Below, piece after piece: positions 39,201-54,200 of a stretch of DNA of 64,000 nt. The first letter of the stretch is position 1. Each line of letters begins with the position of its first letter. The stretch covers positions 1,712,367-1,776,366 of the forward strand of contig VXAY01002371.1 of NCBI GenBank assembly GCA_013399855.1. The letters run 5' to 3'. The position numbers and the translations under genes were made by a program. The notes beneath the pieces were generated by a model that saw only the letters and a list, made by a program, of their open reading frames with translations, was not told the origin of the DNA and made no database searches. The DNA comes from Oxyruncus cristatus (taxonomy: Eukaryota; Chordata; Aves; Passeriformes; Cotingidae).

Positions 39201-42200
39201 AACTAAACTTCTGTGAAACGTTTACTTTGGGTAAAGAAAGAGAGAAAATCTGGAGAAGGAAAAATTGCTTTTGTAGCAAAATAAGTTCTTTCTTATTTTA
39301 TTACCACTTAGTGCAGTTATTGGAGTCTTCTTGGAGAATGAATGACCACAGTGAGAAAGTAAGTATATCCCAGTGACCAGGAGGAGTTGCAGGGGCAGTT
39401 ACAATTTCACGGTAAGGGTGTTCAGGTTACATGATTTCACTAGGAAGCACCAGGTAAAAAGCTTCCCACTGGCTGTCCAGGCTGGTGGGAAGGCTAGTTC
39501 CTACCCTCAGCAGTGCCTGGGTAGGCAGGAAAGACGCTTCAGTCTGCGTAAGGCCGCTTGTGAGACTGAGCTTCCTAGGAGGAGAAGGGAAAAGTTTGTG
39601 CTTGAGAGGTTAGCTTGCCATATGACTTCGCTGTGGTATATGGTACCACAGCTTGGTACGAACCTATGGCTTCCATGTCCCAGGCTCTGTCCTGTAATTT
39701 CTGCCAGTATTGTAGTATTTTAGAGTATGACTGTATATAAATAGAAACCAAACTGAGTTAGCCAAATCTGTGTTGCACCATCCCTTAAATGGAATTCCTG
39801 AAGAAATTAGGGGCCTAAATACCATGTAGTGGGAAGAAGGCATATATGGTATTTACAACAGTCCCAAGAGAAATGCCCAAGAAGGAGGGAAGTGCCTTAA
39901 ACCTTGTCTTTCTTCCAGCTCACTCGCAAGCCTGAATTGGGGTTGAGTAAGATTGAGATTCAGAGCCCCTCTTGTTCTTGGGTAATTATGTCATCCTTTT
40001 CTGTACAGACAAATTTGTTAATTTCTAAAAGCAGCAGGAAAAGTGGAAGGAACTGATTTGCAGAGACCTTGAGTACAGAGAACTTCTCTCGAGGTTCCTT
40101 GATTCTCTGCTTATAAATGAACTCGACTCAAATCCACATCTACTAAAAGATTGACTTGAATGCCAAGCTACAGGCTGAAATGTTTTGAGTATCTTCCCCC
40201 CTTTATTTTAGGGTTGGTACAAATTGAAACATTTCTAGGACTACAGAGCCTGTAAGAAAGAAAGAAAGACTGTTTTTGCATTCTGTAGGGATTGACATGC
40301 CTCCTTGTCCTATTACTACATGCTCTTGTAAAAAGTTCCTCTCCAGTTTTCTTGTAGACCCCTCTAAGTAATGGAAATTGCTACAAGGTCTCCCTGGAGC
40401 CTTCTCCAGGCTGAACAGTGTCGACTCTCTCAGCCTGTCTGCATAACACAGGTGCTCCATCCCTCTGATCATCCTCATGGCCCTCCTCTGGACTTGCTCC
40501 AACAGGTCCACATCCTTCTAATATAGGGGGCCCCAGAACTGGACTCAGGGCTTACAGGTAGGGTCTCACAAGGGCACGGTAAAGCGGGAATTACCTCCCT
40601 CAACCTGCTGGCTATGCTGCTTTTGATGCAGCCCAGGACACATGGGCTGAAAGTGCACATTGCTGGCTCTTATCAACCAAGTCCTTCTCCCCAAGGCTGC
40701 TCTTGATCTGTTTTCCACCCAGCCTGTACTTGTGCTTGGTGTTGCCCCAAACGACATGCAGGACCTTGCATTTGGCCTTGTTGAATTTCACAAGGCTTGC
40801 AAAGGCCAACCTCTCAAACCTGTCCAGGTCCCTCTGGATGGCATTCCTTCTCTCCATCCAGCACATCAACCACACTGCACAGCTTGGTGTCACTGGCAAA
40901 CTTGCTGAGCAGTGCACTCCATCTCACCCTCCATGTTGCTGCAAAGATGTTAAGCAGTGCTGGTCCCAAAACCGAACCCCAAGCAACACCACTCATCACT
41001 GGTCTCCACCTGGACACTGAGCCATTGAATGCAACTTTGAATGTGACCATCCAGCCAATTCCCCATGCACTGAGTGGTCCATCTGTCAAATCCACTTCAG
41101 AGACAATGATGTCATGCAGGACATCCTCCTAATGTTTCTTCCTAGGAAGCATCATGATCAGTTCTCAGCAGATGAGAGCTCTCTGATTATTCTCAGTCCT
41201 TCCTTTTGGCTACCACAAAGGCAGGTTTGAAGTTGAGTGTTGTAAGTCCAGAATTGGAGAACTTGGCTTGCGATGATTGTTAGTGAAGTTTGCAATTCCA
41301 CAAGATGATTTGGACATGCCCTTGCAACACCAAAAGTGTTTCCAGGTTAGAAATGCAATTGTCTGAAATTGAAGTTGTATTAAATAGCAGATGGTTTATC
41401 CTGACAGTTGAAAAAAAAACCCCTTCCTTTGAATGCTGTGCAGCTCAATGTGGAGTTAGTTACTGTGATGTGTGTGAAAGAGGCTTGTCTGGAAGAAACA
41501 ATCTGACAACATAATCATCCTTTAAAAGAGAAACAGACCAGGTCTAACCTACAACATGCAGCCTTAAAATCAATTCTTAACAAGTCAGTGATAAGGCACA
41601 TGATTTGAAGTACGTCTGGTGCATTGTATCTACTAAGAGAGGTTTTTCTTATGTAGGTAAAATATTAAGTTGTATGTTAGAATATTAAGAACCTGTTACC
41701 TCCAAATACTGTTCAAATAAATTGTACCTGAGTTGTTTCAACCTATCATCTAATGGTATCAGCTAGAAGAGAGAAACCAAGTCAGTGCCAGTGCCAACAT
41801 GCAGGACTGTGGCTGTCTGGTTACACAGTTTGAGTAGATGAATCTTACATGTATAGCAGGAGGTATGTCTTAAAAAACCCAGGTCCCCAAGTCCTTGTTA
41901 ATATGTTTTGCTTTTGCTATTTCCTTATTTCAGTGGTGGATACAAATGACAGATTCCTGCGCAAAATAACAATTGGGCAGGCAAATACGGAGAAAGGATT
42001 TGTCCGTCAGGTATGTAAGGGCAGTTAATAGATCACATTCTCAACAGACTTTACTTTGGAGGCTGAGAGATGTTTCTGCAATTCTTTCAGCATAGTTTGA
42101 ATTGTAATGTTAACATCTGTTGCTGTTGTATATTAATGTTGCAGTGAAACTAATTATTTCCATGAATAACTGAGTCTGAAGTTTCAGAAACAGAAACCAA

Positions 42201-45200
42201 TGCATATTCCACAGTGTGTTGAAAGCACTTGAAGAAATTGCATATGTTAGGGGTTTAATGTTGTCCTATGAGTATAAGAGATGCCTTTATGCTCTCATAA
42301 GGTTACTTTGTGTAATTTTTCTTACTTTTTTTAAGTCTCTCTAACAATTTATGTAGGATACATGTAATTTAAATTACATTTAAATTTAATGTTAAAAATA
42401 GTTTTAAAATTAGCTTTCTATTCAGAGTTTCCATTTCCCTCTCATGCATCTCAGCTTTAGAATCTAAACTGTTAGAACTTGGAACATGTACTTGCTTTTA
42501 CTATGTGGGCTTTAAGGGGTAGCTCAGCTAATGAGTATGTGCATACTTTTCATTGGTATAAAAAGCCAACCTATGTTACCATATAAAAGCTTCTGGAAGT
42601 TTATTAAAGAACTTGCTGATAAATTGAAAGCCAGATTTTTCCAACACCATCTGAAGAAGTATTCTGGTGTCATGTAGATAAATACATTTCTGAAACAGTA
42701 AACTATGGGATAGCAGGGTCAGGTGGAACAAACTCATTGTGAGGATATGGAGTTGCTCCTAATTCAATGAAGATCTTGTAATCTAACGTTCTGGATCATG
42801 AAACTCATGAGGGTTTGACTGTTTTGATGTGAATAGCTCTTGTGGCAGAGATAAGGCTTTCACATATTTTGGAAATTGTAGCTTTAGTTTTTCTTTATCA
42901 TTTCAGACCTATTCTAGGCCTTGTGCCTTAATAAAGAGACCAAAACATAGTGCTGGTTTTTTTGCTCAACTCAGCAGGTAAAGCAGTCAAATTGAAGAAC
43001 TTCAAAGAGGAATCGTAAAATCCTAGAGTGGTTTGGGTTGGAAGGGACCTTAAAAATCATCTGGTTGCAACCCCTCTGCCTTAAGCAGGGACAACTTCCA
43101 CTAGAAATGCCTGCTTGTTTTGGTTTTGAACACACAGAATAGAATTTCTTCTGTCTATAGCTTACAGGAAACTCAGTATTAGCTAATACTCTTCTCTGAT
43201 AATGGGCTGGGACTACAAAATATTATGCTTGATACGAGTTCCTTCAATACCTGAGACCTTTTCATATGTTTAGATTACTTTCAGTGACTCAGTGTAATTA
43301 TTAGCTTTAAGCCAGGTTTTGCCAGCCTTATTTTGCAGCATTTTACCACCATAATTGTACTGCTGAGTTAAATGTGGGCTATTTTAATTACGAGTTCTAG
43401 TTGACATATGGCTGTCAAATGTTGCTTCTGTACTGTTTGGGCTAAAATTAATGCTTTCAATATTGGTATGTTGGACTAATGCATATCCATTCCCATTTTA
43501 AGATGGGCTTAGTGACTCAAGAAATAGTTAACAGTTAGGAAAACTCATTTCAGAGCCTAGCCGGAGATCCAGAGAAAACAGGACTTCATAGTTAACAGAT
43601 GCATTTTATAAATATTTGGAGTGATGTTCTAGCACTCTTAAAATCAATTACACCTGTGTAAAATGGCAGTGCACAGCAGGCACAAAAATCTGAATTTTAA
43701 TGAACAGGGATACTGTGGTTTCTAAAGAGTATTACATGACCGATGCCCTTGATCCTGCAATTGAATCCATGTGGGTGGACCCTTTCATCAATAGAAAACT
43801 GACTTTATAGGAAAGGCTTCTGTCAGCACTTCATAGGTGTATAAAGGTTATTAGAGTTAAAATAGCACCTGCTACCACTGGTTTTTGTGCCTGTTTTTTC
43901 CATTAAATTTTATGTCACTCTTTGAGCATCTACCTGGGATTGTTTTTCCCGTCCTTTTGGGTTTATATAGAAACAATGATCATAAAAACTTTTAGGGGGG
44001 TCCTCCGATAAACATTCTGATAAAGATAGACTATATTCATACAGGTTGGGCATAGATTTCTCAGGCTTATTTCTTGTCCTCTATATGCTGCAATGACTTA
44101 CTGAGGACATTCTCTACTTCAGAAAAGATGGTAGTATCCATGTCATAACAATGCTAACAATGTTCATTGCATATAGAACTGCTTCCAGAGAATACAGAAA
44201 ATCTGTTTTGTAACCTCAGCATTTCATTTGAATCCCTATGCTGAAAATCTCAGTTACAGAATTACTTTTCTGTGGTATGTATGTCTCCCTGCCTGTGCCC
44301 AGTACAGAAAAGTGATCAGGTGTCTTCAGAAATTTTGACTAAACATGCGGGTACATATAGGTCAGCCTGAATTGGGATGCTCTGGACTGTCAAGACAAAA
44401 CCTAAAAGCGGGAACATAGGTTAAAAAAGGGCAGAATCTCTTAAAGCAAATGGATAGGAGTGATGGGTATATATGTTGAACAATTCTGTATGTAGGTGCT
44501 GCTTAGAAACAGGCAAAGCCCTCAATTTAAACAGATTCCTCTGGTAACAGTCAGACACATGTATGGGATGCATCTGGTAGAGGTCTGACAGAAACAGTCC
44601 TGGGGCTTTTCTCTTACATAGATAGCAGTAGGATGTCAACGACTAAACTATTGTGTAGACTTTAATTGTTAGAGATGGAAAGATTGCTAAAGAAATTGTA
44701 GTTCTTGATCCCTGCCAACATTGCCTTCCTATCACGTAACACATTAGTGACTTTTCCTTTCTTCTCTGTTTATGTTCTGACAGCATGTGACCTGAGCTTG
44801 GCTAATAGGAAATTAGTACAAATATTGCTAATGTATACTGTAAGTTCTTAAAGAAAAATAAATACTATTGCTTATAACTTAAGTACTGAAATGCTGCACA
44901 GAATGAATGTATTTCTACCAGAGCAATAGAATGGATGCCACATATAGTTCTTGGCCTTTTTTAACTTCTGTATTTGTTCATTGTGAAAAAAAAAATAGGC
45001 CAGAGATATATTTTACATTTTCACAGGTCAAGCACAAGACCTAGAAGCGTAGACTCTAAATTTTGAGTTTGTGTGGAAAAAAAAAAGATCAAATGTAACA
45101 AGAATGTTTTTGAAACCAGAGTAAAAAGGTTTTGGAGACCATTACAGGAAAAAAAAATAATTAAAACAAAACAAAAAAACCCCTACAATGCTGTGCTCAT

Positions 45201-48200
45201 GCCTGTAAAGCTCAAAACACATCTGTTGATTTTCTTTTTTTACCACAGGAAAAAAATCTTGGTCCTTCAGGGAGTTTCCCTAAAGATAATGTGAGGCAAG
45301 GGGCTAAGCAATCTGAAAGACTGCTCCTCAAGTAAATGGAATGTAATGGAGAGCATTGATGAGGAAATATAAGTTGTTTAAAGTTCACAGAATCATACAA
45401 TATACTGAGCTGAAAGGGACCCATTGAAGTCCAACTCTTGGCCCTGCATAAGACAGCTCCAAGAATCACACCATGTGCCTGAGAGTGTCATCCAAATGCT
45501 ATTTAACTCGGTCAGGCTTGGTGCTGTGACCACTTCCCTGGGGAGCCTGTTCCCGTGCCCAACCACCCTCTGGGTGAAGAATCTTCCTAATATTGAACCT
45601 AAACCTCCCCTGACACAGTTTCAGGCCATTCCCTTGGGTCCTGTCACTGGTCACCACAGAGAAGAGATCAGTTCCCATCCCTCCTCTTCCCCTCATGAGA
45701 AGGCTGTAGACTGCAGTGAGGTCTCCCCTCAATCTGGTCTCCTCCAGGCTGAACAGACCAAGTGACCTCAGCCACTCCTCATACGGCTTTCCCTCAAGGT
45801 ACTTCACCATATTTGTTGCCCTCCTTTGGACACTCTCTAAGAGCTTAATAACTTTCTTATACTGAGGCGACCAAAACTGCACACAATATTCAAGGTGAAG
45901 CCACACCAGTGCAGAGCAAAGCAGGACAATCCCCTCTCTCAACTGGCTGATGGTGCTTTGCCTGATGCCCCCCAGGATAGGGCTGGCCCTCCTGGCTGCC
46001 AGGGCACTGCTGACTCATATTCAACTTGCTGTTGACCAGGACCCCCAGGTCCCTTTCCATGGCACTGCTTTCCAGCATCTCATTCCCCAGTCTGTATGTA
46101 CAAGTTACTCTAGTCTGAGTAATCTCAAAAGCTGTAGGTTACCATTTAGAACTTGTTTGAATTCCAGTGTGAAATTTATCTTTCTTGAGTTTATTCCTGA
46201 TGACCCGCTGTGAGTATTTGAGCTGATTGTGATTTGATTCATGATTCTCATTTCTACTTTACAGGCTCAGTTTGATATTGCCGTTGCAAGTGAAATTATG
46301 GCCATCCTGGCACTTACCACCAGCCTTCAAGATATGAAAGAGAGACTGGGGAAAATGGTGGTGGCTAATGACAAGAAAGGAGAACCAGTAACAGCAGAGG
46401 ATTTGGTATGTTCATTGCTGTAGAGACCTGTGAATAACCTCAGATGTGTTTGTTTTGCCTCTTGAATCATTAAAAAAGCAGGTGCATGCCAAGGATTTTG
46501 CTTTGAACAGCACAGTCAGATATCAAAGAAAGATCATCTTCTGGGCCAAAACCTCCTTGCAATGAGAACAAGATGTAGAACGCATTTCTGCAACTCTGGT
46601 AACATCTGGTTCAGGAAGTCTCTGGTCTCCAGAACGTACTTGGATCGTTTTCTGCAATTCTTAAAGCAAACAACTTTGGTGCTGGAGGGAGTCAAATTGC
46701 AGACTCTTCTTTGAGAGAGCTGATAATGTTTGCTACTGTACTTGCAGAGTCTGCTCAGATGTTACAGTGATAGTTACCACATTGAATGCCTATACCACTA
46801 AATCAGAATGGAAACAAGCTGTTCTTAATTCAAAGATTGCTGATATCCTTAGGTTAACTCTTTACATCATTAAATTTTTATTTTTTTTCTTCCTTACCTT
46901 CATTAGTTGCTGTTTCCTCATTTCCTACTTCAGCTTCTGAAAGAAGTCAGTATGTTTTTTCTTTAAATCGCATTCTAGCCCTTGTAGCCAGGCTGTGAGT
47001 CATTGAACAGTGGCTGGAAGCTCATACATGGTTGTGTATGGCAGGTTCTGGTGCAGCCAGAAGCTACCAGTTAACATTTGCAATCAGCTGTATGCCAGGA
47101 GTAGTCTTATGCCAGCCCATTGGTGATGGCTACCTGTATTGCACAGACTGTGTGTATTTTTTCCTGGTTTTCCCTTTTTTGTGAACATCTGCACAAAACT
47201 CACCATGTTTTTAGAATGAATAAAGCAATGACTATCCTGCCTTGTCAGCAAAGATAGCAAATCCACAACTCAGGAACACCTTCACAGTCTTAATGGATTC
47301 CAGTTTAATAAGGAGATGAAAAAGTAGTATTTAGCTTGCCTGGAATAAAAATAAGGTTAAAAATTTCTAAGTACAGTCATCATTAAAATTAAAGCAAATC
47401 AGCTATTCTCAGTTATGCAGGAGACATGAAGAACTACATTTAACATTCCAGCTGTTGAAGTTTTGCTTTTCCTTTTTATTTGCATTACTTTGTCTTGGCC
47501 AAATTGAGGGGAGTGGGGAATCACTTACGTTATAAGGCATATGCATAATTCAGTGTTGGAATTAAAACTGCATTTAAAATGCATGACCTTTATCTTGACA
47601 CTGCTTTTGTATAAAGAGGTATTTAAGGTATGTATATTTAATATATTAATACTGCAAAATATTTAACCTGCCTTCAACCACTTAATGCTAACCATCTTGA
47701 TGAACGAAAGCAGTAGCTTTTCTGCAGAAAGAAAAGAACTTTAAAACTTTTTCACTGTGTCCCTAAAATGAAAGTAGCATTCAGCAAAATGTCTGCTACT
47801 AATTTGGTTTTCTTTGGCCTTTTTTAAAAGAAACTTCCTATGCTTAGCATCTCAATAATTTGATAGTGTTGCTTGTGCTGAACATGTGTTTCTCGTTGTT
47901 CTTTAAAGCAGTGTTCTGTATTATACAAAAGAAGAACTGCACAGAAAAAAAAAAATCATCCCAGTCTGAAGGATATGTGTTTTGAGCATCTGCAGCTATT
48001 CTGCTGCTTTCTAATTCTTCTGGAGCTTCTCCAATACCATGCACAGGGAGGACTTGGGTGCATGTCATGATTGCGCACTGCAGAAACTCCAACCTCCTTT
48101 GTTGTGCAGTGTGTTACAAATGAGTATGAGAACTATGGGAATAACAGGAACGTGATATAATGATTTAGGCCATAAAGCACCTCTTTGGAGAACTGGATTC

Positions 48201-51200
48201 TGTTCCTGTGTTTTTTTACAAAACTTATGTATGATGCTGTGACCATACAAACTGATTCTTACAGTACGTAAGGAGTTATACATTCCTCTATCTGATTTAA
48301 TACTAGGGACCTAAACAGCTGAAATTTGTGGACAGAGTGAATCTCCATCAAGAACTTTGAACCAGGAGAAATTATTTCATGCTGTTTCAGGTCAAGCATC
48401 CAAAGTGGGTGAATACTTTTGAGTTTGATTCTTGTATGTGCAGGTTTCTCTTCTGAAAACAGAAAAGATCGTTCATTTCTGCAGACTTATTGATATTGGG
48501 GAAGAATTCAGATGCTCTGGTGTTGAAATTTAAAAAATGTCAAAACAGGAAATTAGTATTGGGTTTTCTAAGATTTCTTTATCAAATTAAATATTGCTCA
48601 CTTTCTACGGTGGGAGAGAGCTTATGAATAACTGTACTGCAGTTACTAACTGAATTGCACTGTGAAAGTGTACTGTATAAAGTTGAATCTTCTGGAAACA
48701 ACAGCAGGAGAAGTATAATCAAGGACCATACTGTGCCATAATTTATATGTACAAAGAAGATAAATTCTGCTCTGTTGTGTAACATTTCATCTCTGTTGCT
48801 GTTTCGTTCCCACAGGTGGTCAGTCTGTTCTTTCAGTTCAGTCTCTACTCTTCCTCTCTTCCCCCTGCCTGTGTTGATAGAATCCAAGGATTATATCTTG
48901 AGCAGATTTTCATATGTGTTAAGAGGTTTGATGTGAAGCCATTCTCCCCCTGAATTTTCATCCTCCTTTCAAGTTAGCGTCAGAGAGGAAGTAAAGCTTT
49001 ATAGCTCAGAAAAGAAAGATCTCAAGAAAACTGAACACAGGAAAAACAATATAAAAGGTTTTAGAATGCTCTCAATCCAGGTTCAGTAATTTTGACTTAA
49101 ATTTTTGTAAAACAAATTCGAGTTTAAAAGGTTGACTCTGTTATAGTCCTTTGACGTGGAATATTGTAGCCCATAGAACTGCAATTGCATATAGTTTTAA
49201 GAAATTTTAAAGGCAGCTTTGGCATGGGAAGTACCACACAACTTGAATAATAGGTCAATCCTACATGTTACTGAAAAAAATTCTGGGGTTCATGTTTTAT
49301 ATATCCTATACAGATTGAATTTATGCAAGTTTAAAGGTTTGACAGTAGTCTTTAGTTCTTTGGAATCTATGTGGACCAAAACCACTAAACCCTTTTCCAT
49401 GATTTGTTACCAGATATACACACAAAGTACTTCACAAAAACACAACTTCTCTAAATTTTGACTTTGTATGCAATATATTTATAATAATACAATAGTAAAC
49501 CCTAAAATACACATTGGCAGATATAAACCATATGCAGAGACAGGCTAGGAGCAATAGAAAAAAGATAAATTGAATATTTCATGAATTGAGAAGAGTCCTT
49601 CCACAAGAGTAATGGATTAAATGTCTATCCTCTGTAATGGAATATGCAGAAGTCTTTGCCAAAATGTGGTGCTCATTGTGCAGTATTTTGAAGACTTAAT
49701 TGCTTTTTGGCTTTTACAGTGAGGTAGAATTCTGATGGACACATGCCATATTTTTATGTGAAACTCAATGGGTATACATGCCCCAGATCAGTATTTCAGC
49801 AGCTATGAAAACTATTAAATAAATATATCACTATTTTTTTAGATAATACTTCTTAGCTTACTTTCCATGCCATACCATTAGATTTCAGTAATTACAGGAC
49901 CAAAAAAAAACCAGCTCCATATTTACTTTTATAAATGAACTGTCAGCTGGAGAGATTTTATTCTCTGGTTCGTCAGAAACATTGTGTACATAGTTCATTG
50001 CAAATAAAAGGAGTTGCAGTTCTTCTCAAATTATGGTTTAAGGTTTAGTTCTTTACAGAACTGAAACTGCAGAAAATATTATTTTGTTAGACACTATAGT
50101 TTCAAGTGAAGGTAAGTTACAGGTACTTCATTATTTTCTTATAAAGAAAAGAATTTTTCTCTACCCTTCAGTCTGTGTAACTTCAGTCACAGTAGTTGCT
50201 TTCAATCACCTTCCTTGTATTCTACCGCTGGCTTTCATTTCCACTCTTGACAAACTTCAGAGACTGCTCCACTGGAATTGCTTTAAAAGTATTTTGGTTT
50301 TTCACATAAGTTTGCCTTTCCTTTGTCACGTGTATAATTTATTTTGTGCTCTATGATCTTTGCTGTCCTGCGGAGCATACCTGCCCCGATGGCTGGTGGA
50401 TAGATGAAGGGAGTATTATTTTCAGAAGTACTTGGGGTCAGTTCCAGGAGGAAACCCAGAAGAGTTGGGTGTCTGTAGACATTTGAATCAGAGCCCCACG
50501 TGTTTCTTCTGACAGTCAGTTGGTTGGTGGAAAACTAGTGCTCCTTGGGCTCTCACATGCTTAACTGGTGTTTAAGTGTCTAAGCCTCTAATTCTTTTAC
50601 AAAAAATTTGTCTACCTTTTCTGAATTGGAAATGGGAACCTGATTCCTTAAATAGCTTTGAGAATCAGATCCAGGACTTGGAGTGAGCAGTAGGAATTGT
50701 TACTAGATACTTGAGGATTGAAGATATAAAGAAATGAAAACTTTATTCTCACAGAGTCATCTCAGATAGGTAGGAAAACTTTATTTTTTTTTTAGCTTTT
50801 AAAGAGTGTTGTTGACGCCAAGCCTGTTTAAGAGCCACGGAAGGCAGATAGACGAGGTGTGCCAATTGGAGTATTTGCATCTTTTTTTCTTTGATTCCAG
50901 CTTCAGATAGAATGAGTTGTGGTGTCCAGAATGCATATCTAATATTTACCAAATAATGCATAGCTAATATCTCCCAAAAAGTTAAAATGCAGAGGAGGTA
51001 TTTGGATTATTTACTTCATTACTTTTTTCAGATTGGTGAAGAACTATCAGAAAGCAAAGGAGACAGGATTTGAGCCTTTATTATTTTAAAAGGGGCAGGA
51101 GGGGAGATTGGGGGAGAAGTGTCCTGATTTTGTTTTATTTTTTACTTCCCCATCCCCTAAGTCTTCTTTCCAGTCACTGTGTCTCGGGTCAGCAGATAGA

Positions 51201-54200
51201 GGTTTGCTTGCTTACTTTGAGTGGTCTGGTGGCTACAGTTGGCATGAATTAACACTTGTCATTTAGGGCTGATCTGTGGCTGCTCAGGTGGTTATCCTTG
51301 CTGTCGACCAGTTGGAAGATCTGATGTAAAGTTTCCCATTTGGCTTTTTTTTCCTTCAGAAATGAAAGTGTTTGGGTATATGAGCAGCATAGCACCAGGC
51401 TGCTTCTATAGAAGTGATGGAGCCTCACACATTCTGACAGAGCTGGCGAGCTTATGTTTCCTTAAGGTTTCATCCTAGCTTCTAAGATTACCGTATTAAG
51501 AAACAGCAGTCTAGTTTTTTGCTAATTCAGAAGATGAAAAACTATGTTGTTTTGCTACCAGTTTCTCATATTATGTCTTTGTGGATCTCTTGGGTTTTGT
51601 AGATAGTGGGAGATGCAGAGAGAGAAGAACAATCTTTCCCTTCTCCTTCTCCTTCACAGTCCTCTGAGGAAACACTTTAGTAGAAACCAGTTCTACTATT
51701 TAGGTTTCAATTCAGTTATATCCAAGCCAAATATTCTGCTTCATTTTCCTCTGATGTCCATGCTCAGGTGTGATGCTCAAAGAGGGGAAAATTTATACAA
51801 TACTGTACTTATATAATCACCACGTACTTTTATGTCTCTTATCTGTTTGACATCAAAATTTTCACACAGACTTTGATTGTTCAAATTTTGGATTAGTTGA
51901 TAGAAGCTGTGTTGAGAATTATACGGGTACTATTTTCATTGCTCTTCTTTATTTAAATATTTTTGTTCATGCCTTAATAGGCTACTCAGATTATATACCC
52001 ATGTTTTTCAACCTTCATTTTAAACTATTTACAGCAGCTAGGATTTTTGTTTGGTTTTAATGTTTCAATACAAAAAAAATATTAAATTTATTTTTTGTGT
52101 TCTCTGGCGAGTCTATGAGCCACTCTTTACAACATTACTGCAGTTTCTTTGAACCATGATCTAGTTCTTTCAAAACAAAACACATCATCTCAAAATCAAA
52201 GAATTTTGGAAGAAATTTGAACATGTGCTGGTGGTTTCTAGACAGCACTCCACATATATAGTCTGATAGTGCGGTGCACACCCTGTAGCCCTTTATTTTT
52301 CTTTTTTCTTTTTAAATGGACACTGAGTTTTGGTACAGAGGGATGTCATGACTTATTGATTTTAAAGTCAATCAGTGTGAAATTTATACTTCAAACAAAA
52401 TTTTTAGGGAGGAGTAAGATTTCTTGCAACCAAAATGCAGCAATTCCCTCAGCTCCTTTTGTGCTCTTATCATGACAGTCAGGCACCTCTAGCTTTTAAT
52501 CTTATGATGTATTCATTATCTAACCCTAGTAAACTCTGCTTTCATCCTGTGTCTGTTATGTATATATTTGTACAAGTCATGAAAAATGCCCTTTCTGGTT
52601 GTTGGTAGCTATTGATTCATGCTATTGATTCTGTCATGAAAGACATACATCTGCCGTTTCTTTAGGCAGTTTTAGCAAGTTATTGCCTTCGTACTTTCTC
52701 ATCTCTCAGTGGCCTTTTCTTCCACTTCATCTTTTGTTACCTTGAGCATCCTCCTGCTGGTCACTTAATAATTGTTTCTGGTCTCTCCATGAAATAGGAC
52801 AAATAATTACCTGCTACCTTATAAGTGTATTCAGAACAAAATGATTATTGTTTCTGACACACTCTGTAAATACAGTATATTAGAAGTCTTGAGGTAATAT
52901 CTAAATAAATTCCTTATGCAGCACTTATCCTTTATGAGCACAGTTTTTCTTTTTCCTTTGAACTGTAAGGTTTATTCAGCTGTAAGCTTACGTGTAGCTT
53001 GGAAATCTTGCACCTTAGAATTGACTTCCTTAAAATGTTCACACTTTTGTTTTTTAGGGAGTAACAGGTGCTTTGGCAGTTTTGATGAAAGATGCAATTA
53101 AGCCCACGCTAATGCAGACATTAGAGGTGAGTACGGCTTATGATGCCTGCCCTGCTCTGACTTTCAAATTCTGTGTTGTACTGATCGTGCTTCTCTTCAG
53201 CAACTGTGCTTAACTTTCAAGGTTCAAGATAGGGTCAGATCCAAAAGGCATTCTAGCAAATGTTCATTTGTTTATGTTAACTAATCAACTCTCTGCATTT
53301 ATACCTGTGTGGTGGTTTTCTTGCTTTCCTTGAGACTCTGGCTATAATCATAATTTCACCTAGTGTTGCAAGCAAGCTGCAGTGCACTGTTGAACTTCTT
53401 CTGAGCACGCTGGAGGGCAGGTTGGTCTTCTGAGTCATAGACTTACTACTGTTTCCCACCTTGCTCTTCTGGGGAAGTTTACTTCTTATGTATTTCTTTT
53501 GTATGGTTGTTTCCATGATGATTCCCTCAGCCCAGCATTTTGTGTGGAAAGTAGATGCTTTGCTGCGGCCATTCTAGTCTGTATCACAGTTTGTGCCATT
53601 CATAAACACAGGAGGGTGCTTTTACCTGTTTATGCTTTTTCAAAAGATGGCTCCCAGCCACCTAATCTTGCCACAGTGCCTTCAGGGACTAAATGAGGCT
53701 TTGCTGGCCTGTGACAGGAATGTTTTACACTTACCCTAGTGAGCTGTCTTCCAACAGCTTAAAGAATGCAGAATTGGTACAACCGAACTTTGTGTCTGGG
53801 CAGTCTAGTATTGCCTTTTCAATAGGAAGCTGAATGATAAGCAACGTTCAAGGGTAGAGGGAGAAAAAGAAAAATGAGGAAATAATAAAGCAGGTTTGAA
53901 AACAAATGCACTTGGAGAAAAATTACGGTGTATTTTTGAAAGTTTGACCATCAAAATTACATAGCTGGAACATTCCTGATGTGGTGAAAAGTTGAAGAAT
54001 GTAGAAATACGTGAGTTCAATTGCTGCTTGGCAAAAATGTCTCATTTTCTAAAACATGACAAAGTGAAAACTACCTTTTTACTTTTGTGTTTAGATGGGG
54101 TCAACTTCCTACTCTCGGGGAAAATTAGAAAAATAGAATTTAAGTCTATGTTATTTTATTACAGCCATCTCAATTATTTTCTCCTGCAAAGAAGATCTGT

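Larger units (their letters stand above)
42011..46264 (+). other. MTHFD1L: Intron 16-17 (4.3 kb)
   Basis: Contains the palindrome at 42362, the antisense CR1 tail at 43014-43105 and the antisense CR1 fragment at 45386-46100. From 43.1 to 45.3 kb nothing was recognised. Confidence 0.8.

Noticed and set aside
39373..39723. 116-codon open frame on the + strand
   Set aside because: Basic, unstructured intronic translation without any recognised motif or retroelement similarity.
40797..41132. Thr/Ser/Pro-rich open frame on the + strand
   Set aside because: It is the reverse-strand shadow of the antisense CR1 reverse transcriptase fragment.
45424..45765. 113-codon + strand frame nearly repeated at 55607-55948
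   Set aside because: The similarity of the two frames comes from the shared CR1 element read on the wrong strand, not from a duplicated gene.
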